From Chitinophaga pinensis (lineage in GTDB: Bacteria > Planctomycetota > Phycisphaerae > Phycisphaerales > SM1A02): DNA of 19,473 nucleotides. This document shows, in pieces, positions 1 to 8,406 of this stretch. Every line of letters starts with the position of its first letter. Position 1 is the first letter of the stretch. Both the position numbers and the translations under genes were made by a program. The stretch is from positions 1 through 19,473 of the forward strand of contig CALQCP020000018.1 in the NCBI GenBank assembly GCA_943329105.2, read 5' to 3'. A model generated the notes under the pieces. The model ran no database searches. It worked only from the letters and a program-made list of their open reading frames with translations, and was not told the DNA's origin.

Positions 1-2
1 AT

Positions 3-1781
3 TGTTCCGTAGTCACCCGGCACGGTGACGGTCTGGCATTCGTCGGGCGTGCCGTTGTGGTCGATATCGCCGCTCGTACTGCCCGCGATATCGCACGCAT
101 CGGGGCGCAGGTTGCCGTTGCAGTCAGTGCCCGGAGTCTCCGTCACTTGGCAACTATCGATGCGGCCGTTCTGGTCGCAGTCGACGGTGGTGCCACCGAT
201 GGCGAGATCGCAGCTGTCGATGATGCCGTTCGTGTTGCAGTCAAGCGCGGGCGTTGTTGCAAGTTCGCAGGCATCGGGCACGCCGTTGAGATTGCAATCT
301 TGCGCGGCGCCGCGGGCGATGTCGCAGCTGTCGGGCACGGTGTTCAGGTTGCAGTCGGGAGTTGTGCCGTCGTGAGTCTCAGCGATATCGAGGCGGTTGT
401 TGCCGTTGCAATCGCCGGACTTCGCTTGGATGCCCACGTACTGCAGGCGGAACTGCGTGAGCGCCGCGTTCTTGCATTCAGAGGAGTCGACGCCGGGGGA
501 GCCGGTCATTGACACGACCAGGATTGCGCCGGTCCCGCCGTTTGGGGATATCAGCGCGTTGAACTCCGCGCGTGTGAGGGTGATGATCGCGCGGTCCGGT
601 GTGGCGGGGCAGTCATTGCCATCCGCCTCGAAGAAGCGCCGCGGGGTGCCGCCGTTGAGCGAGAGCTCCACGTATTCGTTGATGCGGTTGAGGTCACCGA
701 TGAGATCGATGGTGATGGTGACCGCCGACTCCGCGAACGGCAGCGCGGTGAAGGAGTGCTCGCGCGTTGCGAGCCCGCTGGGAGCGCCGAGGTTCTCGGT
801 GGTGGAATCCACCATTACCGCGCCTTGGCACGTATCGGGGATGCCGTCAGCGTTGTAGTCCGTGGCGCGGCCGGTGGCGATTTCCCACGCGTCCGGCAGG
901 TTGTTCAGGTTGCAGTCGGGCTGGCAGGAATCGGGGATGCCGTTCGAGTCAGTGTCGGCGCTGGCGCCGGAGGCGATGTCGCAGCTGTCCGGGAGGGAGT
1001 TGGAGTTGCAGTCGGTGAAGGTTTCGCAGGCTTCGCCGATGCCGTTGTTGTTGCAGTCGAGCTGGTCGGGGTTGGAGGTGGTGGGGCAGTTGTCGAGGGA
1101 GTTGGGGATGCCGTCGGCGTCAGGGTCAATACACGGAGTTCCTTGTTCGCAGCAGTCGGGGATGCCATTGGTGTTCGCGTCGGCGACATCGCCCGCGAGG
1201 ATCTGGCCGTAATCGACGATGTTGTCGTTGTTGCAGTCGGCGGACCATTCAATCGTGTAGCTGGGAATTGAGTTCCCGTAGCAGGTTCCGACAGCACTCA
1301 TGTCGTTCCATCGGGAGGTGTTGAAGATGAACTGCAGATAGTGCTCCCCTGGGAGGTCATTCGGCCCCTGACCACAACTTCGGGCATCGTCAGGCTGCCC
1401 TCCATCCCAATTCGTATACGACCACAGCTCATCAGTTACCCAACGCCATCCGTCAGAACCGATCTGCGAGTTTGTAGGCTGAAATCCACCAAGGAATGGT
1501 CCAGCTTTGATAGCGTTGCTGTTGAAGGCTCCCGGAGTCGTAACTGCGACCTCGTAGACGAATTGGTTCTCAGTTGCTCCAGTTATGGTCGCGAGATAGC
1601 CCCCTCGTGCGATTGCATCTGCCCGGCATTCGTGCCAGTTGAGGCTTGTTGGGTTCAGTATCACGGCATACCAATGCCCATTCCCCCCCGACCCCTTCCA
1701 CTGCACCGCCTGCTGCCCCCACGCCGTGCTCGCGCACGCCAACACTCCAACAACCCCTGCTGCGAATGACTTGATGCTCAT
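3..1781 (-). CDS. Paralogue A: secreted C-type lectin-like / calcium-repeat protein, C-terminus beyond window edge
   Basis: The frame is open from ATG at 1781 to the left edge (593 codons), so the C-terminus is missing. Residues 1-23 are a signal peptide (MSIKSFAAGVVGVLACASTA, cleavage near AWG-QQ). Residues 35-179 read as a long-form C-type lectin-like domain: GGYLATI at 60-66, FLGG, YTNW, the calcium/sugar-type triplet QPD at 129-131, WND at 158-160, closing IEW at 177-179, and cysteines 52, 136 and 167. Then come thrombospondin-3-like Asp/Cys repeats (DPDADGIPNSLDNCP), a beta-sandwich segment (about 285-445) and DCNGNG repeats with one 39-residue unit. The end, PGDYGT, matches the entry to the beta-helix of paralogues B and C, so a beta-helix and dockerin are expected next. 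GAGAGG lies 7 nt before the ATG. An exported carbohydrate- or surface-binding protein is inferred; the ligand is unknown. Confidence 0.88.
   Translation of the reverse strand, partial: MSIKSFAAGVVGVLACASTAWGQQAVQWKGSGGNGHWYAVILNPTSLNWHECRADAIARGGYLATITGATENQFVYEVAVTTPGAFNSNAIKAGPFLGGFQPTNSQIGSDGWRWVTDELWSYTNWDGGQPDDARSCGQGPNDLPGEHYLQFIFNTSRWNDMSAVGTCYGNSIPSYTIEWSADCNNDNIVDYGQILAGDVADANTNGIPDCCEQGTPCIDPDADGIPNSLDNCPTTSNPDQLDCNNNGIGEACETFTDCNSNSLPDSCDIASGASADTDSNGIPDSCQPDCNLNNLPDAWEIATGRATDYNADGIPDTCQGAVMVDSTTENLGAPSGLATREHSFTALPFAESAVTITIDLIGDLNRINEYVELSLNGGTPRRFFEADGNDCPATPDRAIITLTRAEFNALISPNGGTGAILVVSMTGSPGVDSSECKNAALTQFRLQYVGIQAKSGDCNGNNRLDIAETHDGTTPDCNLNTVPDSCDIARGAAQDCNLNGVPDACELATTPALDCNTNGIIDSCDLAIGGTTVDCDQNGRIDSCQVTETPGTDCNGNLRPDACDIAGSTSGDIDHNGTPDECQTVTVPGDYGT
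90..206 (-). repeat. Single 117-bp cassette in paralogue A
   Basis: One 117-bp unit homologous to the duplicated units of B and C, containing CACTTGGCAACTATCGATG and CCGTTCTGGTCGCAGTC. It encodes the DCDQNGRIDSCQV/DCNGNLRPDACD cassette. A therefore has one copy fewer than B and C in the visible part. Confidence 0.75.
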
Positions 1782-1947
1782 GTCGATGCCTCTCAAACAG
1801 CTCCCCGGATGGGGCGGTTGGTGTGTGTGCCTGGATGCGTAACCCCTGGTGGTTGCGCGCGAGTTCGTAAGGTAATCCGCCGCCACCAATTCTCCGCATC
1901 GAATTGCGTCCCTTAGCACCCATTTACTGGAACATTTCTGCAGAGAA
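1782..1947 (-). promoter_or_regulatory. Upstream region of paralogue A, shared with that of paralogue C
   Basis: Read on the minus strand, this region aligns almost end to end with 8174-8341 upstream of paralogue C. Conserved blocks include TTCTCTGCAGAAATGTTC, GTAAATG, TGCTAAG, ATTCGAT, GGATTACC, CGCATCCAGG, ACACACACCAA and ATCCGGGG, and both end in GAGGCATC before the start. The distal block and the block next to the gene are best kept, with a diverged middle. This fits a duplicated promoter and 5' leader that would drive A and C together. No clear sigma-70 hexamers and no riboswitch class are recognised. Confidence 0.6.
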
Positions 1948-1995
1948 CAGGTTCTGAGCCGCCGCGGGCCAGTCAATGTCGGGGATAGAAAGCAG

Positions 1996-2030
1996 CGCAG
2001 GCACCAGGGGATTGTCCCATGGTGCCTGCG
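1996..2030 (-). terminator. Intrinsic-type hairpin downstream of paralogue B
   Basis: A perfect 11-bp inverted repeat (CGCAGGCACCA / TGGTGCCTGCG) encloses GGGGATTGTCCCA, which can add four more pairs (GGGA/TCCC) above one mismatch. It starts 43 nt after the stop codon of paralogue B. On the minus strand it is followed by CTGCTTTCTATCC, a weak T-rich tail. Position and stability suggest transcription termination of B ahead of the separate upstream region of A. Confidence 0.55.
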
Positions 2031-2072
2031 TGGTGTGTTTGGTTGGGTAACAGCGCTCTGGGCTGTTTCAGG

Positions 2073-5066
2073 TCATGGGTCGCACGGACCCCATGCTGAC
2101 AACAGGATTCCAAGGTCTGCGCCGTTGACGATGCCGTCGCTATTCAGATCTGACACACAGCCGCCTTGGCACTCGAACCAGCTCCCAAGCAAGATACCGA
2201 GGTCCGCTCCGTTGACGACACCATCAAGCGTCAGATCGCCCACGCAATCGCAGATGGTGTTATTGCCAAGGTTGGCCCATGCACCACTGACGTTTGGTCG
2301 AGGGGTGTTGTTGCACACATTGGTGGATCGCAGCGAGATACTTGGCGTCCCAGTGGACGGTGCAGAGATGCCGATGCCGCCCTGTGCGATAAGGGCACTA
2401 TTGCCCGTCACCTCACAGAGGTCGAGTGATGTGGTTGCCGTGGGGCTACCAAGCGCATACCAAGACACGCCTCCGACCAGGCCATTGCTGTAGTTGTTGC
2501 GCACGATGACATGCATCAGGGTCGGATTCCCTTGTACGAGGTGGACGCCACCGCCTCGAGCGTTGCAGGTGTTGTTCTCGATAGTGACATCAGAGATTCG
2601 CTGCGTTCCTTGATTGGCTTGGAATCCGCCACCATCCGAACTGGCGCTGTTGTTTCGAATGGTGGTACTGCGCACCTGACCGCTGCAACGCAAGAAGTAC
2701 ATGCCACCACCAAAGCCGCCCGCATTTTGCTCCACAACACAGTCGCGAATGCTTGCTGCGCTGTCAATCCCAAAGATGCCTCCGCCTGCGAGCGCGGTCG
2801 GTGAACCCGGTACGGGTGTTCCGCTGTTGCCGCCACGAATGGTGAATTTCTCAAGGGCAGCGATTGCTGGCTCGGCGCCAGTGAATCGGACGACGGAGAC
2901 CGTCTGATTGCCATTGCCCTCAATCACCGTGGTTGCCGCGCTGGCGCCGCGCACAATCACCGGCTTACCGTTGAAAGCAATTGGTCCGGCGTAGGTGCCT
3001 GCGGCCACCGAGATAATGCGCATCTCGTTTGTAGGCGCCGTATCGATGGCCGCTTGGATCCCGGCATATTGCCCGGGTACGGTCACGGTCTGGCACTCAT
3101 CGGGCTTGCCGTTGGCATCAATATCAGCACTGGTCCCCGCCGCAACATCGCACGCATCAGGGCGTAGGTTGCCGTTACAGTCGGTGCCAGGGGTTTCGGT
3201 CACTTGGCAACTATCAATGCGACCGTTCTGGTCACAGTCGATGGTCGTGCCCCCGTCTGCAAGATCGCACGCATCGGGGCGCAGGTTGCCATCGCAGTCG
3301 GTACCAGGGATGTCCGTCACCTGGCAACTATCAATGCGACCGTTCTGGTCACAGTCAATGGTGGTGCCACGGGTTGCAAGTTCGCAACTGTCAATGATGC
3401 CGTTCGAGTTGCAGTCAAGGGTGGGGTTGGTTGCGATTTGGCAGATATCGATGGTGCCATCAAGATCACAATCAGCAAACCCGCCGCGACCAGTGTCACA
3501 GCTGTCTGGAACATTGTTGTGATTGCAATCGGGAACGAGACCCTCGTAGATCTCATAGATATCGAGTCGATTGTTGTGATTGCAATCGCCAGTGGCGGGG
3601 TTGATGCCCAGGTAACTGACCTTGATTTGCGTCAGTCCATTGCCCTTGCACTCCGTTGGATCCACGGTGATTGGGCACGTTGCAGTGACCGTCAACGAAC
3701 CACTCCCAGCGGCGAGAAGTGCCGCGTATTGCTGCCTGCTGAGGGTGATAGTGCCGCGGTCGGGTGTGCTTGGGCAGCTGTTACCGGTGGTCTGGAAGAA
3801 CCGCTGTTCCGGCCCTCCGTTGAGTGCCACATTGACAAATTCCGTTGTTCCGTTCAGGTCACCGCGTGCGTCGATCGTTACGGTCACGGTGGATTCGGCA
3901 TACAGCGCTTTGGGGATCGTAAATGCACGCGCATCGAATCCTGATGGTGCTCCAAGGTTGCCGCTATCGTTAGTCACGTAAACGGCGCCTTGGCATGTAT
4001 CGGGGATTCGATCAGCGTTCGCGTCGGGAACGGAACCGTTGAAGATCTCTTGCAAGTCAGAAATCTGATTCATGTTGCAGTCCAACTGGCATTCATCGGG
4101 GACGCCGTTGGTGTCCGCATCAATGCTGGTGCCGGCGGCGATATCGCATGAGTCAGGAAGACCGGTGTAGTTGCAGTCGGTGAAGTTTTCACACGCCTCG
4201 CCGATGCCGTTTCCGTTGCAGTCAGCTTGCGTTGGGTTGGCAACGGCGGGGCAGTTGTCTTGGCAGTTGAGAATGCCATCGCCATCATTGTCCACTGGTC
4301 CGCATGTTCCGCAGCTGTTCGGTGGGCAGCCATTGCTGCAGGTACCAAAGACGGTGGGGCAGGCATCGACGATGTTGGGAACGCCGTCGCTGTCGGAGTC
4401 GGTGTAGAGCAGGTTCGTCGACGAAGCCGTGGTCGTAACGGTTGCGCCAGTGACGCCGTCCTTGACTGCGCTGGTTCCGCCCCAGAAGACGCTGGCGGTG
4501 CCAGGTGCCATCACCAGGTGCGCACACCAGATGCCGAGGTTAGAAGAGCCAGCAGTACCGGTATTGGTGCGGGTGCCAGTCATGCCGCTCATCGACTCAG
4601 CCAAATTGTCCGGGAGTGTCGGTGGGCTTATGAACCAACCAGCATTGATTGGGACGGTTGGAGCAATCGACGACCAGTTGGTGAAGTTGCCATCGGCGCC
4701 GGTACCTAACGAAGCGTAGTACTGACCTTTGTATGGGGCGCCACCGTCAACACCGTTCGTCATGAAACTGTCGACGATGTTGCTGCGGCTGTTAGTGTAG
4801 TTGGAATCTGGCTTCCAACCACGGGTGGCCGTGCCAGCTTGCTGGACAAACGTAGCGAGCGTTGAGCCGCCCTGCGTGGTCGTGAGGTTGACGTTGTAGA
4901 CGTTCAGGAGTCGGTCGGAGGCGTTCGACACAACGGTAAACACGTCGATGACGACGTTGCCGTTACTTGCCGTGCGTGCGAATGCTGCGTAGCCAAGCAC
5001 TCCCGCCTCCACCGAGGCGCTCATCGATGCAACGAGTGTTGTTCCAATAATGAATCCGAGTTTCAT
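2073..5066 (-). CDS. Paralogue B: secreted calcium-repeat / beta-helix / dockerin protein
   Basis: This is a 997-residue exported protein. Residues 1-21 are a signal peptide (ending SVEA-GVLG). Residues 22-222 are an N-terminal domain also present in paralogue C (motifs ATRGWKPD, NFTNWSS, WFISPPTLPDN, WCAHLV) and unrelated to the lectin domain of A; I know no function for it. Residues 223-360 and 493-660 are thrombospondin-3/EF-hand-like Asp-Cys repeats (DNDGDGILNCQDNCP, DCNGNGxxDSCD), likely calcium-binding. Between them, 361-490 is a beta-sandwich-like segment. Residues 662-935 read as a right-handed parallel beta-helix (GIQAAID, AGTYAGPIAFNGKPVIVRG, repeated NN/GGG rungs). Residues 942-995 are a type I dockerin-like pair (DLTLDGVVNGADLGILL and DLNSDGIVNGADLGILL). 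GGAG lies 6 nt before the ATG. No catalytic residues of polysaccharide lyases can be assigned; adhesin or structural role is inferred. Confidence 0.9.
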   Translation of the reverse strand: MKLGFIIGTTLVASMSASVEAGVLGYAAFARTASNGNVVIDVFTVVSNASDRLLNVYNVNLTTTQGGSTLATFVQQAGTATRGWKPDSNYTNSRSNIVDSFMTNGVDGGAPYKGQYYASLGTGADGNFTNWSSIAPTVPINAGWFISPPTLPDNLAESMSGMTGTRTNTGTAGSSNLGIWCAHLVMAPGTASVFWGGTSAVKDGVTGATVTTTASSTNLLYTDSDSDGVPNIVDACPTVFGTCSNGCPPNSCGTCGPVDNDGDGILNCQDNCPAVANPTQADCNGNGIGEACENFTDCNYTGLPDSCDIAAGTSIDADTNGVPDECQLDCNMNQISDLQEIFNGSVPDANADRIPDTCQGAVYVTNDSGNLGAPSGFDARAFTIPKALYAESTVTVTIDARGDLNGTTEFVNVALNGGPEQRFFQTTGNSCPSTPDRGTITLSRQQYAALLAAGSGSLTVTATCPITVDPTECKGNGLTQIKVSYLGINPATGDCNHNNRLDIYEIYEGLVPDCNHNNVPDSCDTGRGGFADCDLDGTIDICQIATNPTLDCNSNGIIDSCELATRGTTIDCDQNGRIDSCQVTDIPGTDCDGNLRPDACDLADGGTTIDCDQNGRIDSCQVTETPGTDCNGNLRPDACDVAAGTSADIDANGKPDECQTVTVPGQYAGIQAAIDTAPTNEMRIISVAAGTYAGPIAFNGKPVIVRGASAATTVIEGNGNQTVSVVRFTGAEPAIAALEKFTIRGGNSGTPVPGSPTALAGGGIFGIDSAASIRDCVVEQNAGGFGGGMYFLRCSGQVRSTTIRNNSASSDGGGFQANQGTQRISDVTIENNTCNARGGGVHLVQGNPTLMHVIVRNNYSNGLVGGVSWYALGSPTATTSLDLCEVTGNSALIAQGGIGISAPSTGTPSISLRSTNVCNNTPRPNVSGAWANLGNNTICDCVGDLTLDGVVNGADLGILLGSWFECQGGCVSDLNSDGIVNGADLGILLSAWGPCDP
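3147..3380 (-). repeat. Two tandem 117-bp units (39 residues each) in paralogue B
   Basis: Two copies of a 117-bp unit lie head to tail (3147-3263 and 3264-3380). They share long identical stretches such as CTATCAATGCGACCGTTCTG. Each encodes one 39-residue cassette built around DCDQNGRIDSCQV and DCxGNLRPDACD. The high DNA identity points to a recent tandem duplication or gene conversion. Paralogue A has one such unit and paralogue C has two more diverged ones. Confidence 0.85.
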
Positions 5067-5080
5067 GGTGCTCCATACGG

Positions 5081-5117
5081 AAATGTCGGTACGAGCAAGA
5101 CGCTCGTACCGACATTT
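5081..5117. terminator. Perfect 16-bp hairpin between paralogues C and B
   Basis: AAATGTCGGTACGAGC is followed by a 5-nt loop (AAGAC) and its exact reverse complement. It lies 66 nt after the stop of C and ends 14 nt before the ATG of B. In the minus direction it is followed by CCGTATGGAGC, so it has no proper U-tract outside the stem (only ATTT inside it). It could terminate C transcripts, stabilise or attenuate the 5' end of a B message, or be a protein-binding palindrome. The structure is certain; the role is inferred. Confidence 0.6.
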
Positions 5118-5182
5118 CTAAAAGTTGATTTCTAGATGCAATGACTCAACATAACTCGAACACATCCAAAGTGCTGTACTAC

Positions 5183-8173
5183 TCATCCACCACACAACTG
5201 CCACGCGCCGAGGAGTAATCCCAAGTCGGCACCACCCACGAAGCCATCGCCATCAATGTCGGCGAGGCACGCCCCGTTGCAGGCTCCCCACTCGCTCAAC
5301 AAGATGCCAAGGTCCGCACCATTGACTTCACCGTCAAATGTCAAGTCGCCGAGGCAATCACAGATGGTGTTGCCACCGAGATCAACATAAGCGCCACTCA
5401 CATTCGGCCGTGGGAGGTTGCCACACACCTCCGTGGAACGAAGCGAGCAAGTGGTTGAATTGGTGGTATCGAGCACGCCCAAACCGCCTTGGACGACCTT
5501 GGCGGAATTGCCAGTGATGGTGCAATTGTCGATTTGCAGGAACGCACTTGCAACATTCACGGGCACCCATGACACGCCGGCCACGACATTGAATGCCCGA
5601 TTATTGCGTACCGCAGTGCGCGTGATGGTCGGCGTTCCATCCACGACGTGCAATCCGCCACCGCGGCTGTTGCACACGTTGTTCTCAACCACGCAATCAA
5701 CCATACGAGGGCTACCGCGGTAGAGCTGGGCGCCACCGCCATCGGCTCCGGCATTGTTGAACTGAATCACGCAGCGTTCAATGGCTCCAGTGGATTTCCA
5801 AATGTACGCACCTGCGCCGTACGTCGCAATATTCTGCTCAATCACGCAGTCACGAATACTGGCTGCAGATTCGAAACTAAAGATGCCGCCGCCCACCAGG
5901 AATTGCGGTGAACCAGGGAAGGGACTACCCGTTCCGCCACCTCGGACCGTCACGCGCTCGAGTGCGGCGATGGCAGGCTCACCGCCAGTGAAGCGCACCA
6001 CGGAAAGTGTTTGCCCAGACGCGCCATTGATCACTGTGCTCGCCGCACTTGCGCCGCGCACGATGACTGGTTTGCCGTTGAACGCAATTGGCCCGGCGTA
6101 GGTGCCCGCAGCGACGGAGATAATTCGCATCTCATTCGCTGGCGCGGCGTTAATGGCCGCTTGGATGCTTGCGTATTGACTAGGCACTGCCACGGTCTGG
6201 CATTCGTCCGGCTTGCCGTTGGCATCGATGTCGGGACTGACGCCGCTGGCCACGTCGCATGAGTCGAGTTTGCCATTCCCGTTGCAGTCCAGTGATGGGC
6301 TCTCGACAACTTGGCAGCTGTCGAGGCGACCGTCGCCGTTGCAATCCACAGTGGCGCCGCCGATGGCAAGGTCACAACTGTCGGGCTTGCCATTGCTGTT
6401 GCAGTCCTGTGTCGGACTCTCCACTACTTGGCAACTGTCGATGCGGCCGTTGCTATCACAGTCAATGGCCACGCCACTGGTAGCGATGTCACAGGTGTCA
6501 ATCACGCCGTTGCCATTGCAATCAATGGCTGGGGTGGTGGTGATTTCACAGGCATCGATGGCGCCGTTCCCATTGCAATCCGTACCAACACCGCGCGCAA
6601 TGTCGCAACTGTCGGGCACTTGGTTATTGTTGCAATCGGCTTGTGAGCCCTCGAAGGTTTCAATGATGTCGAGACGGCGATTTCCGTTGCAGTCACCAGA
6701 CTTCGGATCAATACCGATGTAAGCGATGGAAACTTCGAGTTGACCTGCACCCTTGCACTCGGTGCTATCCACCTGCACCGGACAAGCCAGTGTGATGCGA
6801 AGTGAGCCGTCCGCGGTGAGCAGATCGTTGAACTGGCTTCGGGTCAGCACAATGGTGCCGCGATCTGGCGTGGCTGGGCAGAGCGAGCCGTTACTCTCAA
6901 ACAGCCGACCAAGCGTGATGCCATTGCCAGCGACAGTGATCCACTCGCTCGGGTTGTTCAGGTCTCCGACCGCATCGACCGTGATAGTCACTGAGGTCTC
7001 GGCGAAGCGCAGGCTGGTGAAATCATGGACGCGGACATCCAGACCGGATGGTGAGCCAAGGTTTCCTGATGATGTCGCTACCAACACGGCGCCTTGGCAA
7101 TTGTCAGGGGTGCCGTCGGCGTTGGCATCCGGTACGCGACCCGTGGAGATTTCCCATGCATCGGGCAAGCCGTTCAGGTTGCAGTCGGTTTGGCAGCTGT
7201 CCGGCACGCCGTTGGCGTCCACGTCACTGCTCGTACCAGAAGAAATGTCGCACGCATCGGGCAGCCCGTTGCCGTTGCAGTCTGGCAGCGCTTCGCATGC
7301 ATCACCTTGGCCGTCGTTATCACAGTCGCCTTGTGAGGGGTTGGCAACGTCGGGGCAGTTGTCTTGGCAGTCAGGCTGGCCGTCATTGTCCTGGTCAGGT
7401 GCGGAACCGCAGCCACCGCAGATGTTTGCCGGGCAGCCATTACATGCGATGTCACCTGCCTCATTCGGGCAGGCGTCACTTGCGTCCGGGACACCATCAC
7501 CATCATTGTCAGGGGTGACAGTGATGCCGCCGCCGCCGCCAACTTGCTGCAAGACCGCTCCAGTCACGCCATCGCGCACGGTGACTTGGCCGCCGAAGTT
7601 CACGGTAAATGTCGGGTCGGTGTTTGCAACCACCAAGTGCGCACACCACACCCCGTACTGCGCGCTTGCGTTGTTGCCGAGGTTCTGGCGCGTACCAATG
7701 ATGCCAACAAGCGGTTCAGCCCTATTATCTGGCAACGTTGGTGGACTGCCGAACCATCCTGCGTTTGCTGGAACCGTTGTCGCATCACCACTTGACCAGT
7801 TGGTGAAATTGCCGTCAGCAGCTGTCGATGCGGATGCGTAGAACTGCCCCGACTCCGGCGCTCCTCCTTGAACTCCTAAAGTCATGAAGCTGTCAACGGA
7901 GCTTGCGCGCGTGTTGGTGTTCAGGTCTGGCTTCCACGCACGCGTGGCTGAGCCGGGCACGTGTACAAATCCAGCAGAAAGGCTGGTGGAGATGCTTCGG
8001 TTGTAGCAGTTCAGCACTCGATCATTGGGGTTTGTCACGCCTGCGAATACATCGATGACGGTGTTGGGGCCCGACTGCCGGACGAATGCCACGAAGCCGA
8101 GGAACTCGGCGTGAGCTGCAGCGGCGAGCGAAGAAGCAGCGACAACCCCGAATGCGAACGATTTGATGCTCAT
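5183..8173 (-). CDS. Paralogue C: secreted calcium-repeat / beta-helix / dockerin protein
   Basis: A 996-residue full-length paralogue of B with the same architecture. The signal peptide (residues 1-22, ending AHA-EFLG) begins MSIKSF exactly like paralogue A, although the following N-terminal domain is the B type (ATRAWKPD, NFTNWSS, WFGSPPTLPDN, WCAHLVV). Asp/Cys calcium-type repeats follow (DNDGDGVPDASDACP, DNDGQPDCQDNCP), then a beta-sandwich segment, more DCNGNG repeats with two 39-residue cassettes, a right-handed beta-helix from about residue 660 (SIQAAIN, AGTYAGPIAFNGKPVIVRG) and a C-terminal dockerin pair (DLTFDGEVNGADLGILL, DIDGDGFVGGADLGLLL). GAGG is 9 nt upstream of the ATG. It is the first gene of the minus-strand tandem and is divergent from the MutL operon. 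Export is well supported; the substrate or partner is unknown. Confidence 0.9.
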   Translation of the reverse strand: MSIKSFAFGVVAASSLAAAAHAEFLGFVAFVRQSGPNTVIDVFAGVTNPNDRVLNCYNRSISTSLSAGFVHVPGSATRAWKPDLNTNTRASSVDSFMTLGVQGGAPESGQFYASASTAADGNFTNWSSGDATTVPANAGWFGSPPTLPDNRAEPLVGIIGTRQNLGNNASAQYGVWCAHLVVANTDPTFTVNFGGQVTVRDGVTGAVLQQVGGGGGITVTPDNDGDGVPDASDACPNEAGDIACNGCPANICGGCGSAPDQDNDGQPDCQDNCPDVANPSQGDCDNDGQGDACEALPDCNGNGLPDACDISSGTSSDVDANGVPDSCQTDCNLNGLPDAWEISTGRVPDANADGTPDNCQGAVLVATSSGNLGSPSGLDVRVHDFTSLRFAETSVTITVDAVGDLNNPSEWITVAGNGITLGRLFESNGSLCPATPDRGTIVLTRSQFNDLLTADGSLRITLACPVQVDSTECKGAGQLEVSIAYIGIDPKSGDCNGNRRLDIIETFEGSQADCNNNQVPDSCDIARGVGTDCNGNGAIDACEITTTPAIDCNGNGVIDTCDIATSGVAIDCDSNGRIDSCQVVESPTQDCNSNGKPDSCDLAIGGATVDCNGDGRLDSCQVVESPSLDCNGNGKLDSCDVASGVSPDIDANGKPDECQTVAVPSQYASIQAAINAAPANEMRIISVAAGTYAGPIAFNGKPVIVRGASAASTVINGASGQTLSVVRFTGGEPAIAALERVTVRGGGTGSPFPGSPQFLVGGGIFSFESAASIRDCVIEQNIATYGAGAYIWKSTGAIERCVIQFNNAGADGGGAQLYRGSPRMVDCVVENNVCNSRGGGLHVVDGTPTITRTAVRNNRAFNVVAGVSWVPVNVASAFLQIDNCTITGNSAKVVQGGLGVLDTTNSTTCSLRSTEVCGNLPRPNVSGAYVDLGGNTICDCLGDLTFDGEVNGADLGILLSEWGACNGACLADIDGDGFVGGADLGLLLGAWQLCGG
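6254..6487 (-). repeat. Two tandem 117-bp units in paralogue C
   Basis: The same 39-residue cassette as in A and B occurs twice here (6254-6370 and 6371-6487), recognisable from ACTTGGCA(G/A)CTGTCGA at equivalent positions. The copies are more diverged from one another than the two in B, which suggests an older duplication in C and a younger one in B. Confidence 0.75.
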
Positions 8174-8341
8174 TTATAGATGCCTCTGAATCAACACCCC
8201 GGATAGGGCGTTTGGTGTGTGTTCCTGGATGCGTCACCCCGAATAGGCACGCGAGAATGAAGATGGTAATCCACAAGTACAAATTTTCCGAATCGAATGG
8301 CGTCTCTTAGCAAACATTTACCCGAACATTTCTGCAGAGAA
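8174..8341 (-). promoter_or_regulatory. Upstream region of paralogue C, duplicated upstream of A
   Basis: This is the counterpart of 1782-1947, with the same ordered conserved blocks from TTCTCTGCAGAAATGTTC to GAGGCATC. It separates paralogue C from the divergent plus-strand MutL operon, so it may hold promoter elements for both directions. The homology stops at 8341, just where the plus-strand region begins, which favours a later start for the first plus-strand gene. Confidence 0.55.
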
Positions 8342-8406
8342 TGACTTCCGAGACTCCGGGTGCGTATCGCCCGGCTTTATTCCCCAACTACTCTCATTCC
8401 GTCCCG

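Noticed and set aside
25..1271. Several plus-strand open frames of 80-170 codons over the paralogue genes (also at 2995-3944 and 6753-7841)
   Set aside because: They are antisense shadows of the GC-periodic DCNGNG repeat coding, with low-complexity translations and no start signals; the minus frames give coherent signal peptide, repeat, beta-helix and dockerin proteins.
1782..1923. Leader peptide upstream of A (MGAKGRNSMRR) with a counterpart upstream of C (MFAKRRHS)
   Set aside because: Differences between the two copies fall at all codon positions, the C version stops after 27 codons and the A version runs on into the gene in another frame, so the similarity is DNA-level only.
3147..3380. 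CRISPR-like regular repeats
   Set aside because: The 117-bp period is in frame, encodes a 39-residue cassette and has no short-repeat/unique-spacer pattern; no cas genes.
2073..8173. Polysaccharide lyase assignment for B and C from the beta-helix
   Set aside because: The fold alone does not show catalysis; no lyase catalytic residues could be located.
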